NCBI RefSeq assembly: GCF_018398315.1
Contig: NZ_JAHBRW010000001.1
Coordinates: 3,356,501 to 3,420,500 of the forward strand
DNA: 64,000 bases
Direction: 5' to 3'
From: Chelatococcus sp. YT9
GTDB taxonomy: Bacteria; Pseudomonadota; Alphaproteobacteria; Rhizobiales; Beijerinckiaceae
Part shown: positions 9,763-18,039 of the stretch, in pieces
Layout of the letters: the number at the start of each line of letters is the position of its first letter
How positions within the stretch are numbered: position 1 is the stretch's first letter
Made by a program: the position numbers and the translations under genes
The notes under the pieces: generated by a model
Told to the model about the DNA's origin: nothing
The model's database searches: none
The model's input: the letters and a program-made list of their open reading frames with translations, nothing else

Positions 9763-11622
9763 TTATGGATGCGCTGGCGCCTTCGCCGTCGTCCGCACGG
9801 TGACGGGCTGGTTGCGGCCTCGGATCGGCACCTCGATGACTTCGGGAAAGTTGTCGATCGTGCCGCTTCGGCTTGCGGCCCGCACGATGTCGTCGGTGAC
9901 GACAGTCGTCACGTTGAGGCTCTTGGCGACCTCCTGCAGGCGGCTTGCCACATTGACCGTATCCCCCGTCGCCGTGACCTGCTGATGGCTATGTCCGCCG
10001 AGGCGCGAGACGATGACGGGTCCAAAATGCGCGGTGAGCCGGGCGAGAGGCTTCCCGCGCGCTTCGCTCGCGGTGGGCATGACCCATGTTCCGAGCTTCT
10101 CCCGGAGGTCGTCCAGCGCGCGCAAGGCCCGCGCTGCGTCATCGTCGTGACGCTCGGGAAACCCGAAAAGGATCATCGCGCCGTCACCCATGAAGGTTGC
10201 GACGAAGCCACCGTGGGAATCGACCACCTCATCGACAAGCATATGGAAGCTTTTCAGCACCTCCCGCGTGCGCTCGGCCCCCAAAGCTTCCGACAACCCG
10301 GTGTAGCCGGCCAGATCCACAAAGATCACTGCCGCATCCTGTGCTATGGGTTCGGCGAGGAAGGCTGGGTCCTGCGTCAGCCGTGCGGCTATCGGACGGG
10401 GCTGAAATGGCATCAGACGCTCCTCAACGCCGACGAGATAGCGCACGGTTCTGCGTTCCTGCCACAGCCGTAGTGCCCCATACGCCATGGCGACGGGCAG
10501 CATCGCGACCAGGGGCAGCGTTGTGCTGAGCCAATAGCCGTGGGCGAAGGCGGCAAGGGTGAGTGCTATCCAGGCGGCGGCCAGCAGCACGCAAAGCCCA
10601 AGACCCGCCACCGGCCGGCGCGTGCCCATGAGGATCACGGCCGCCACCGCAAGCATCACGGACATGGCCGCATCGAACCAGCGTATTGCCTGGCTGCGGA
10701 GCAGCCCATCGCCGGCGAGAAGGTTGCCGATTGCTGTCGCCAGCACCTCCACCCCAGGCACGACGGGTGAGAAAGGGGTTGGGAAAGTGTCACCACTGCC
10801 CGTCGCCGTCGTGCCCACGACCACGGTCCGGCCAGCGACGTCCGGCGGCGAAGAGCTCATGAATTTCGTGGCGCTTATGGTTGGTATCGTGCCGCGCGGC
10901 CCATAGAAGCGCAGCGTGAGATGCTGACCCAAATCGAGTGCAATGCTGTGAGCGCCGAGGTTCAGGCTTTCGCCTTCAAGGCGCGGCGTCGTGCTGGTCG
11001 CGAGGGCCGCGGCAAGCAGGACGAAGGAGGGGATCACGCCGTCTCGTCCGCGATAGATCATCGGCAGGTGGCGGGGCATGCCGCCGACATCCGTGGCGAC
11101 ATTGACGAGGCCGACCTCCGCCGCGTTTGCGAGCGGAGCGACGGGCCACATGATGCTGCGCGGGCGCGGGACGGGGGCCGTCACACTGCCGGTGAACGGC
11201 CGTTTCGCTTCTGCGGCATCGAACAAGGCTGCCGCAGCGATGACGGCGGGCACGCGGGCAAGTGCCTCTGCCAGAGCCTTGTCCTGTGCGGGGGTGCTGC
11301 TATCGACAAACAGGAGATCGACGGCAACTGCTTTCGGATTGCGCCGCGCAATTGCATCGATCAGGGAGGCAAGCTTTTCGCGGGGCAGGGGGTACGCCCC
11401 CATCTGCCTGACTGCCTCGTCGTCAATGGCGACGACGATCACCTCCGGGGGAGGGGCCTTGCCGGGTGTCATCAATGCACGGAGATCAAGCGTTACTGCC
11501 TCGATCCGGTCGAACACGCTGGCACGCCCGGCCACATGCCAGTGCACGACATATGCAGCCCAGCTGATCGCCAGCCCGATCGCGAGCGCGAAGGACAGCT
11601 GCGCGACGTGGCGGCGGCGCAT
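9763..11622 (-). CDS. CHASE2-domain adenylate/guanylate cyclase
   Basis: A membrane class III nucleotide cyclase of about 619 residues. It has an N-terminal membrane span, an extracytoplasmic CHASE2 sensor domain (VVAIDDEAVRQMGAYPLPRE, then KAVAVDLLFVDSSTPAQD), and two or three further spans around residues 330-400. The C-terminal catalytic domain shows metal-binding Asp residues in FVDLAGYTGL and FMGDGAMILFGFP. The product is probably cAMP, but I cannot exclude cGMP. The ATG at 11622 starts 4 bases after the stop of the FecR gene, so the two are translationally close and probably one operon. A Crp/Fnr regulator is divergent upstream. Confidence 0.9.
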   Translation of the reverse strand: MRRRHVAQLSFALAIGLAISWAAYVVHWHVAGRASVFDRIEAVTLDLRALMTPGKAPPPEVIVVAIDDEAVRQMGAYPLPREKLASLIDAIARRNPKAVAVDLLFVDSSTPAQDKALAEALARVPAVIAAAALFDAAEAKRPFTGSVTAPVPRPRSIMWPVAPLANAAEVGLVNVATDVGGMPRHLPMIYRGRDGVIPSFVLLAAALATSTTPRLEGESLNLGAHSIALDLGQHLTLRFYGPRGTIPTISATKFMSSSPPDVAGRTVVVGTTATGSGDTFPTPFSPVVPGVEVLATAIGNLLAGDGLLRSQAIRWFDAAMSVMLAVAAVILMGTRRPVAGLGLCVLLAAAWIALTLAAFAHGYWLSTTLPLVAMLPVAMAYGALRLWQERRTVRYLVGVEERLMPFQPRPIAARLTQDPAFLAEPIAQDAAVIFVDLAGYTGLSEALGAERTREVLKSFHMLVDEVVDSHGGFVATFMGDGAMILFGFPERHDDDAARALRALDDLREKLGTWVMPTASEARGKPLARLTAHFGPVIVSRLGGHSHQQVTATGDTVNVASRLQEVAKSLNVTTVVTDDIVRAASRSGTIDNFPEVIEVPIRGRNQPVTVRTTAKAPAHP

Positions 11623-11626
11623 GGCG

Positions 11627-12187
11627 TCAACGCCCGAAGCGTGCGAGCAAAGCAGCCACGCGGGCGGCACCCCAACGGTTGACGACGAGCGGCGCGCGGC
11701 CGGGGGCGACGTCGACACCTTCACCAGCGGTCAGAACCACGCCGCGCCCACCTCGGGCGCGTGTGACCCCGACGCGGCCCTCCTGTACGAAGACGGCACT
11801 TTGCGCAGGCGTGACATCGACAGCCCAGGTTGTGCCGCGCACCGATGCGACGGCATGCGGGGTCTGCACCTGGAAGCGCCTTTGGCCGGAACGTTGATAC
11901 ACGATATAGATCGCGCCAGCGCTGACTTCCACTGCATCGGGCTCATCATCGCCATTGTCGTCGACGAGCCCGGCGCTTGCGCCGCTGGCGACCTCGATGG
12001 TGACGCTGCGGCAGCGCAGGACGGTTTGGCCAGCGGAGCCGGCGCTCGTCGCGCAACCGGCCGACTGGGCGTGGACCGGGCCGGGACTCGCGATACCGAT
12101 GCAGGCGGCGAGCGATGCCCCGAGAAGCCCCGTTGCGCGCGTGATGCTCGCCGCTTGCCGCAAGGGGCCGTAGCGAAGGATAATCAT
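11627..12187 (-). CDS. FecR-domain periplasmic protein
   Basis: A 186-residue protein with a signal peptide (hydrophobic core near residues 16-33, cleavage near PVHAQSAG). A FecR-type beta domain follows, with FQVQTPHAVASVRGTTWAVD and FVQEGRVGV. FecR domains next to CHASE2 cyclases are common in alphaproteobacteria and here probably act in the periplasm as a ligand- or surface-sensing partner of the cyclase encoded 4 bases downstream. An acidic insert (DDNGDDEPDAVEV) precedes the FecR core. This is not a true FecR anti-sigma regulator: no sigma factor gene is nearby. Confidence 0.85.
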   Translation of the reverse strand: MIILRYGPLRQAASITRATGLLGASLAACIGIASPGPVHAQSAGCATSAGSAGQTVLRCRSVTIEVASGASAGLVDDNGDDEPDAVEVSAGAIYIVYQRSGQRRFQVQTPHAVASVRGTTWAVDVTPAQSAVFVQEGRVGVTRARGGRGVVLTAGEGVDVAPGRAPLVVNRWGAARVAALLARFGR

Positions 12188-12369
12188 TAACGCTACTCCA
12201 TGGCCGTCTGGAAAACCTCGACGGCCCGTTGTAAATCTTCGGCAGCCGCCTCACGCGCTGTGAACGGAGGTGCTGCGGAAGCATCATGATCTTCTCATGA
12301 AAAGGCTGGCCTTTCACGTATATCCGGCGAAAGCTGTAGTGTCTGGTACATTCCCCCTGTGGGTGAGCG

Positions 12370-13044
12370 ATGCAGAGAAACGATCATGATCGTTGGCTCG
12401 CTTCTTCTGCCATTTTCGGCGGGCTCGATGAGGCTTGCCTGACGCGGATCGCGCAGGAGGTGCAGGTGCTGCGCTTCCCCGCCGGGACTTGTCTGTTTCG
12501 GCAGGATGATGAAGCCGACGGCCTGTACATCCTCTCCGAGGGACTGGTGAGAATTCATATAGGCCATCGCGACGGACGCGAACTGACGTTAGCCTTGCTG
12601 GATCCCGGCGACGTAATCGGCGAGATCGCACTTCTGGACGGGCTACCCCGTACGGCGACGGCTACTGCACTCGCGCCGACGCGTACCGTCTTCGTCGGAC
12701 GGAAGGCTTTCCTCCGGCTGTTGGAGGAAATCCCTCAGATCGCGATCCACGTAATTCTGGTTCTGTGCGACCGGCTCCGGCAGAACACCGAGCAACTCAC
12801 GGCAAACGCATTTCTCGACCTGCGTCAGAGATTGCTGAAACTGTTGCATGATCTCGCGGTTGCCCACGGTCATATCGATGCGCAGCGCGCGACCGTTCCC
12901 ACACGCTTTACCCAGACGGATATCGCGCAGATGCTCGGTGTCACGCGAGAGGCGGTCAACAAGCAGTTCCGCGCCCTCTCGCGTGACGGCGTGATCGAGA
13001 TTTCTGCGGGGGCGATCGTCCTGGCTCGTGGCCGGGAGGGATAA
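12370..13044 (+). CDS. Crp/Fnr family transcription regulator
   Basis: 224 residues: an N-terminal cyclic-nucleotide-binding fold and a C-terminal winged helix (TQTDIAQMLGVTREAVNKQFRAL). The phosphate-binding cassette GEIALLDGLPRTATATA keeps the Glu and Arg used by cAMP-binding regulators, and no Fnr-type Cys cluster is present, so ligand control by a cyclic nucleotide is plausible. It is divergent from the FecR-cyclase operon across a 182-base region that should hold both promoters. Confidence 0.9.
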   Translation: MQRNDHDRWLASSAIFGGLDEACLTRIAQEVQVLRFPAGTCLFRQDDEADGLYILSEGLVRIHIGHRDGRELTLALLDPGDVIGEIALLDGLPRTATATALAPTRTVFVGRKAFLRLLEEIPQIAIHVILVLCDRLRQNTEQLTANAFLDLRQRLLKLLHDLAVAHGHIDAQRATVPTRFTQTDIAQMLGVTREAVNKQFRALSRDGVIEISAGAIVLARGREG

Positions 13045-13091
13045 GCCGCCCGAGCCCCGAATTGTGGACCATGTGCCCACTGCGGGCAACT

Positions 13092-14192
13092 TCAGGAAAC
13101 CCGGGCGATGAAATAGGCATTCATCGGATCATGCGGCAGGCGATGTACGACGATGTCGGAGAAGCCGGCCTCCCGGAGCATCTGCTCGGCGAGTTCCACG
13201 CCCCACATGGCGCCGAGGCCTGCCCCGCCTTGCCCAAGCGAAACCGCCATGCAGTGCATGCAGGAAATTGTGTAGAGGAAGGCTCCGAGCGGGCGCCCGC
13301 CGTTTCGTTCGAGGTGACTTGAACCATCGATGTCCTGCATCAGATAGATGCCTCCGGGCTTCAGCGCTCGCGCAAAACCGGACAACATGCCTGCGGGATC
13401 CTTCTGGTCATGAACCGCGTCGAAAGTCGTTATGAGATCGAAGCGTCCGGCCTCCTCATAGGCGGTCATATCCCGAACATCGAACCGGATGTTGTCGAGC
13501 CCCAGGGCTGCGGCCGCCGCGCGCCCGGCAGCCAGCGCATCGTCGTTGAGATCGTAACCGACGAAACGCGAACGGGGAAAGTGCTGGGCCATGGCCACAA
13601 GCGCGCGGCCGGAGCCACATCCGGCATCGAGTACGTCAATGCCCGCTTCGAGCCTCTCCGGGAGCTCAGGCGCGAGCGGCAGAATGTGCTCGAACAGCGG
13701 CGCCACGACGGTCTGCGCGCTCTCTTCCGCCATCAGGGCGTGAAAACCGGCATATTCGCAGTAACGGGTACCGCCGCCCCGCCGGAAGTGTTCAATGATG
13801 GCATCTTCCGAGCGCGACAGCATAGGGACCCATTGCGCGGACACAGCAAGATTGTTCGGGCTTGCCGCTCGTGTCAGCCAAGCCGCATGCTCAGGGGGAA
13901 GACTGTAAAGCTTCTTGAATGGATTATAGGCCGCTATTCCAGCAGTCACCATGGCGCCGAGCCATTCCCGGACATAGCGCTCGTCAAGGCCGGCTGCCGT
14001 GGCTATTGCGTTGGAGCTAGCCGGCTTCATCGATGCCATGACATCGAAGAGGCCGGTACGATGGCCGACCGATGTCATAAGTGTCACAGCTGCTTCGTTG
14101 ATGGTGTTCATCATCCGCTCGGCAAAGGCTTCCGAGCGGGCGCTGTCGAATGCTGCCCCCGCGGATTGTGCGGCGTTCTCTTGCATACTCAC
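13092..14192 (-). CDS. Class I SAM-dependent methyltransferase with winged-helix N-terminus (Rv2258c-like)
   Basis: 366 residues. An N-terminal winged-helix dimerisation part (LMTSVGHRTGLFDVMA, then LDERYVREWLGAMVTAGI) precedes a Rossmann methyltransferase domain with SAM motif VLDAGCGSGRALVAMA and a following acidic strand end (FVGYDLND). The architecture matches the Rv2258c-type methyltransferases. The substrate is unknown. It is convergent with the Crp/Fnr gene, 47 bases apart. Confidence 0.85.
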   Translation of the reverse strand: MSMQENAAQSAGAAFDSARSEAFAERMMNTINEAAVTLMTSVGHRTGLFDVMASMKPASSNAIATAAGLDERYVREWLGAMVTAGIAAYNPFKKLYSLPPEHAAWLTRAASPNNLAVSAQWVPMLSRSEDAIIEHFRRGGGTRYCEYAGFHALMAEESAQTVVAPLFEHILPLAPELPERLEAGIDVLDAGCGSGRALVAMAQHFPRSRFVGYDLNDDALAAGRAAAAALGLDNIRFDVRDMTAYEEAGRFDLITTFDAVHDQKDPAGMLSGFARALKPGGIYLMQDIDGSSHLERNGGRPLGAFLYTISCMHCMAVSLGQGGAGLGAMWGVELAEQMLREAGFSDIVVHRLPHDPMNAYFIARVS

Positions 14193-14512
14193 TGTCGCGC
14201 TCCCTATGCGTGAGCCGGCCGAGGACAGGCCGGCTGCTCGAAGGGAAAGCTACGCGGATCAGGCGGAATGCGCTGTGAACGCGTTCACGCCGAAGCGGCC
14301 CCAGCCACATGGTCGATCCTGGGGGGAGGGATCGTGCAGCTGGAGCCTACCCTCGGGGGAGGGTGTGCGAACCTAGCATGGCTTGCTGAATGCGACCTGA
14401 ATATGGTCGGGTTCAAGTTGTGAAAACCGGTCCCGCGGGACTGTCTTAGGAGGCGCGGCCCGAGAGCCAAATACCAGAGCAAATCGGCCGGCCGGGGCCT
14501 TCATACCGGCGC
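14193..14512. other. Intergenic region without a supported gene
   Basis: About 320 bases between the methyltransferase and a small possible ORF. The open frames here have no protein-like composition. It contains a short GC-rich hairpin, ACCCTC/GAGGGT at 14349-14364, of the kind seen repeatedly between genes in this window. Confidence 0.5.
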
Positions 14513-14722
14513 TCAGGATTTCAATGCGATGCTTGAGCCGGGGAACGACGGCGTCCCGGGTGCGCCCTGTTCCCGGGCATCATCCGAAACACGCTCGATA
14601 CTGCCGATCTGATCCAGCTTTCGCAGCGCGTGCACAAACAAATCATCAAGATCGGTATTGCATTGCAGGGCAATTCTTAGCGCATCGCCTGCGCCTTTTA
14701 AAATCGGGTCATCCATACGCAA
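14513..14722 (-). CDS. Small hypothetical protein
   Basis: A 69-residue frame starting MRMDDPILKGAGDALRIALQ. It has a plausible amphipathic helical composition (DLDDLFVHALRKLDQIGSIERV), but no family is recognised. The second Met at 14716 is an alternative start. It lies just downstream, on the same strand, of a degraded histidine kinase, so it could itself be a relic. Confidence 0.35.
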   Translation of the reverse strand: MRMDDPILKGAGDALRIALQCNTDLDDLFVHALRKLDQIGSIERVSDDAREQGAPGTPSFPGSSIALKS

Positions 14723-14826
14723 TAGGCTTTCGAATTTAAAAGGTTCGCTATCCTCCAGCTAGCTACAACTTCAAGCGCGCACATTTGTTCCGCGCGACAG
14801 GCCGGCCATGTGGAGTTTTCCGGCGG

Positions 14827-15615
14827 TTACTGCGGTGCCGTTTCGCTCACGTTCGCCATCTTGGTTGCAAGTTCATAGCGAAAACCCCCCGGTTCATACC
14901 GCAGCAGGACTTCACCTCCGAAGTCTTGCGCGACGATCCGCTCGAGGAGACGAGATCCGAAGCCGGTACGCCGGGGTGTCTCGACCGGAGAGCCATCCTC
15001 CTCAACCCATCGGAACATAATAGATCATCACTGCTCGGCCGCCCGATCTTCCACGACACATGGACGCGGCCATCGGGAACGGACAGGCGCCGGCATTGCG
15101 CTCGGCGAGTACGCGCGAGGTCGTTTCGATCACCGTATCCATGATGCCGGCAATATGACCCTGCTCATCCCGGAACGGGCTGTAGCAGAATGTGAACCAG
15201 GCTTGCTCAGGGTAGGCGTCGCGTTCAAGGACAAGTGGAAAATCCTCAACGAATATGGCTTCCCCCGCGTAGGCGTTGTCGATGAGGAGACCGATCTCCG
15301 ACCACGCTTCAGACCAGATGGCGCTGAGTGAGCGTCCGAGGCAATCGCCCTTGTCGCGGAGGTCGGGCGAAAGGCATCATTGAAGAGAGCGGTATAATCC
15401 GGTCTCGAGACGATGCATTTCGGGAAGCGCGAGTTCACCATCATACCAACGGCGGTTTTGAGGGCGGTCGGCCACCCTTGGATCGGGCCAGGCGACGTTG
15501 CGCTCCAGTCAAAGGAGCGGATCGCCTCGCCCACCTCGTCACCGCCGTTCAGAAATTTTGTTGGCAACAGCATCGCTCCCGATTGCAGTTCGCAATTAGG
15601 ATGAACGCCGGCCAT
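14827..15615 (-). pseudogene. HWE-family sensor histidine kinase, frameshifted with internal deletion
   Basis: Read on the minus strand, the frame starting at 15615 gives a PAS-type N-terminus typical of HWE kinases (VGEAIRSFDWSATSPGP, GWPTALKTAVGMMVNSRFP, ALFNDAF). Near 15355 the match moves to another frame, which continues DLRDKGDCLGRSLSAIWSEA, DAYPEQAWFTFCYSPFRDE and TTSRVLAERN. Near 15090 it jumps directly to the C-terminal ATPase end (PDGRVHVSWKIG), then after a second frame change near 15020 to RWVEEDGSPVETPRRTGFGSRLLERIVAQ. The phosphoacceptor His, N-box and most of the kinase core are missing. It cannot encode a working kinase. Confidence 0.8.
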
Positions 15616-15860
15616 ATGGAAGATTGAGCCTCAGGAGCGTCGCCGCACGCGAGTCTGATCCGCTGAACGCTGTGCTGACAGACCAATGTGCCCTCGACGG
15701 CGGATGCCAGAGAACATGACGATGTTGCCGGCGAGCGAACCAGCCTCGGCGTCACTCCGCGGTGTCTCGATGGTCATGGGCTCCTCGGTAGCGGCCTCAC
15801 CGGAAACGATCTCTCCGGGACCTCCGGCGGGGTCGCTTACCTCCCGTTCGAGGGGAGCGA

Positions 15861-16844
15861 TTAGCTGCTCAGCGTATCATCTTGGAGAAATCCCTCCTGA
15901 ACACCGACCTTAGCCACGGGGGCGCCACTAGCGGCGGGGTTAACCTCAAGCGTTAGCTGCGAGATCGGCACCTGCCTCGGTTCTAGCCAGCCTTCGAGCT
16001 GAAGCTCGACCGTTTCTGTGATGGGATCTGGTGCGGCGGACTGCAGCTTGCGGAGGTCTATGGTTTCGCCGCCCGCGAACTCAATCAGTTCGACGTTCGT
16101 GATCTTCTTGTGCTCCATAGACCCGGCGTCCAGCTGGCGCTTGATATGCCATTCGGCCGATCGACCATCTCCGGTTACCGTGTATTCCGCGCGGGTGAGT
16201 GGCAGCCTGATGGTGTCCACGTTACCGCCGCCGTCGAACTTGTCATCGCCTCCCTTCGCCACAAAGTAGTCCTTGCCCTCGTAGCCGCGGATCATGTCCG
16301 GGCCGTCGCTACCCAGAAAGGTATAGTTGTGGTCCTGATCGACCCCGTAGGGCGTCGCGTAGCCATTGAAGCGCGCGATCGTCGTTTTGACAGAGTGCTG
16401 GCCAGGCTCGGGATCATCCTCTCCATACTTCACAAACCCCAAGGTGTCGCCGACATCCGTGAGAAATGCGGCTCCGAGCATTCCCGAAGTCGAAATCTCT
16501 TGGCCGTTGAGGGTCTGTCCATCGTAATGCAGGACAGGCTGAAGAATCGCGATCGCCTTGTCTAGGACGTCGCCGAACGCTTTGCCCTGGGCGTCCGGGG
16601 AGGCGAGAAACTGCTCCTTGCTGGTAATGCCGTACTTGCCGGTCCAGCCGCTGCTGTAATCATTATCCGTAGCATCGTGGTCTGGACGGACCATTCCGAT
16701 CAGCTCGAGCCACAGCTCATCGAGCGCGAACCGGCCCAACCGGTTGGAGGCATCTACGGCCTTGTAATCGTTGGATGACCGATATTGGCCGATCGTATTG
16801 ATGAAGTCATTGAATTGCCCGCGGTTCATATGAATATAATCCAT
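15861..16844 (-). CDS. RTX-repeat (hemolysin-type calcium-binding) protein
   Basis: A 327-residue protein. Residues 1-170 are of unknown fold (LGRFALDELWLELIGMVRP). Nonapeptide-type repeats follow (GSDGPDMIRGYEGKDYFVAKGGDD, written here in parts: GYEGKDYF, GGDDKFDGGGNVDTI), then a segment YTVTGDGRSAEWHIKR...NVELIEFAGGETIDLRKL that usually follows RTX blocks. No N-terminal signal peptide is seen, as expected for type I secretion. Function unknown. A truncated copy of its C-terminal part lies upstream at 17254-17530. Confidence 0.78.
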   Translation of the reverse strand: MDYIHMNRGQFNDFINTIGQYRSSNDYKAVDASNRLGRFALDELWLELIGMVRPDHDATDNDYSSGWTGKYGITSKEQFLASPDAQGKAFGDVLDKAIAILQPVLHYDGQTLNGQEISTSGMLGAAFLTDVGDTLGFVKYGEDDPEPGQHSVKTTIARFNGYATPYGVDQDHNYTFLGSDGPDMIRGYEGKDYFVAKGGDDKFDGGGNVDTIRLPLTRAEYTVTGDGRSAEWHIKRQLDAGSMEHKKITNVELIEFAGGETIDLRKLQSAAPDPITETVELQLEGWLEPRQVPISQLTLEVNPAASGAPVAKVGVQEGFLQDDTLSS

Positions 16845-17253
16845 CTATGTAAAATACAAGTACAGATAATATTTATACGTTCCATAATATGCATCTCATA
16901 TTGTGCATTGTGTCGTGCGCTATCGGCGCGCGACTGGAGCGCGGTGAGAGCGATGCGCATGGGGGCTTTGCGCTCGCCGAGGGTGCCAGCGCCGGAAGGC
17001 AGGGTCTGATAGGCGGACTGTCAAATAGCGGCGTTCGTATCCCGGTCTGCGGCGCTGCGAGCACTCTGCGTGCATCGCGGGTTGCCGCCAGCGCACATAT
17101 CCCCGCGCGGAGGGAAACGGCAGAGGTCAGTCGCGCGCCTATTCTGATCGTTGGCCCGGATCCTCGGTCGCGGCTTGGCCGGAAGCGATCCCATCGGGGC
17201 TTCTGGCCGCTTACGAGATCTAGCCCCTAAAACGCCATGACGTTCACAGCGAT
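16845..17253. other. Intergenic region, no gene supported
   Basis: About 410 bases upstream of the RTX gene. The first 60 bases are AT-rich (16845-16905) and probably hold its promoter. The rest has only short frames without protein-like composition. Confidence 0.5.
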
Positions 17254-17530
17254 TCAGAGGCCGATAAACGGGTCCTCTTGTCCATCGCTGCTCCCGACGC
17301 CGACCGGTGTACCGCGCATGTCCCAGCCTCCAGATAGTATGGCGGGATGACCCGGGAGATCGCTTTTTGCTGCACGTTCCAATCGGCCTCGATGCTTATT
17401 TTTGGTAGTTGGCATGGAAGGCGGCAGTCCGCGCAAGTCGATGCTTTCAGGGAGCTCGAACGTAATCAATTCGACATTCCTGATAACCTTATGTTCCTTG
17501 AACGAATGCTCTGAGCCCTGTGAACGTCAG
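17254..17530 (-). pseudogene. Truncated relic of an RTX-type gene
   Basis: The minus-strand frame reads EHSFKEHKVIRNVELITF, then ELPESIDLRGLP, which parallels GSMEHKKITNVELIEF and GGETIDLRKL in the intact RTX protein at 15861-16844. An in-frame stop lies a few codons before this match and no repeat block is present, so only the post-repeat segment survives. The tail after it (IPFIGL end) is unrelated. It suggests a duplicated or replaced RTX gene next to the tRNA-Phe integration site. Confidence 0.6.
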
Positions 17531-17753
17531 CGTGACGGATTTCTGCGCGCAAAATTCTCGAAATGGCTGTATCTCAGGCTGGCCGCGGTAGCCCGCGTGC
17601 GACGGGAGGTGCCAAAGCGCTCTCTATCAACAGGGAATGCGCTTATCCGGAGAGACTTGTGTGAAGATCCAATTCTGCCTCTGGACAGAGCGGAAGAGCC
17701 TCTCTATAAGCCCCCCTACGTTCTGCGGTTCGATCCATTCGAACGGCAGCAGC

Positions 17754-17829
17754 GCCCGGGTAGCTCAGTTGGTAGAGCATGCGACTGAAAATCGCAGTGT
17801 CGGTGGTTCGATTCCGCCCCCGGGCACCA
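17754..17829 (+). tRNA. tRNA-Phe (GAA)
   Basis: A 76-base cloverleaf with encoded CCA. The acceptor stem is GCCCGGG/CCCGGGC, the D arm GCTCAGTTGGTAGAGC, the anticodon stem TGCGA/TCGCA with loop CTGAAAA (anticodon GAA), and the T arm GGTGG-TTCGATT-CCGCC. Its 3' end is the integration site of the element that follows; the gene is left intact. Confidence 0.97.
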
Positions 17830-17863
17830 CTTGCCCCTCCCCAGCTCGTTTCAGCCTAGCTCA
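17825..17863 (+). repeat. attL: left copy of the 39-bp direct repeat
   Basis: Begins in the last bases of tRNA-Phe (CACCA) and runs into the element. The copy at 39298-39336 differs at one position (CCCCTCCCC versus CCCCTTCCC). Integrase next to it and tRNA 3' end location mark it as the attachment-site junction. Confidence 0.85.
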
Positions 17864-17974
17864 ATTGGTGGCAACGCGCCCCTGAAACCCTTCCCGCGCA
17901 AAGGCTTTGCCGTCCCTAACGGTGTTCAGGTCGTTTCAGCCATGCCTAGCTGAAGGCAGCCCAGCTCACGCATT

Positions 17975-18026
17975 TGACGGTACTTTTCGACCAGAATACC
18001 GTCACCCTGATTTTCAAATACCGTCA
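17975..18026. repeat. Left cluster of TGACGGTA octamers (putative integrase arm sites)
   Basis: TGACGGTA at 17975-17982 and its reverse complement TACCGTCA at 17997-18004 and 18019-18026, all between attL and the integrase start. Two more copies lie just inside the right end at 39206 and 39218. The position at both ends suggests integrase arm-type or excisionase binding sites; this is inference. Confidence 0.6.
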
Positions 18027-18039
18027 GGGGGTCCATTCA

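Noticed and set aside
10921-12190. Long plus-strand frames across the cyclase and fecR genes
   Set aside because: Antisense to two well-supported genes and no recognisable protein features.
14285-14482. Short minus-strand frame in the gap after the methyltransferase
   Set aside because: Runs through a GC-rich hairpin and has no protein-like pattern.
17848-17888. GTTTCAG/CTGAAAC hairpin with a tRNA-like GCTCAATTGG loop next to attL
   Set aside because: Looked like a second, degenerate tRNA, but the stem is not kept in the right-hand copy and no full cloverleaf can be drawn.
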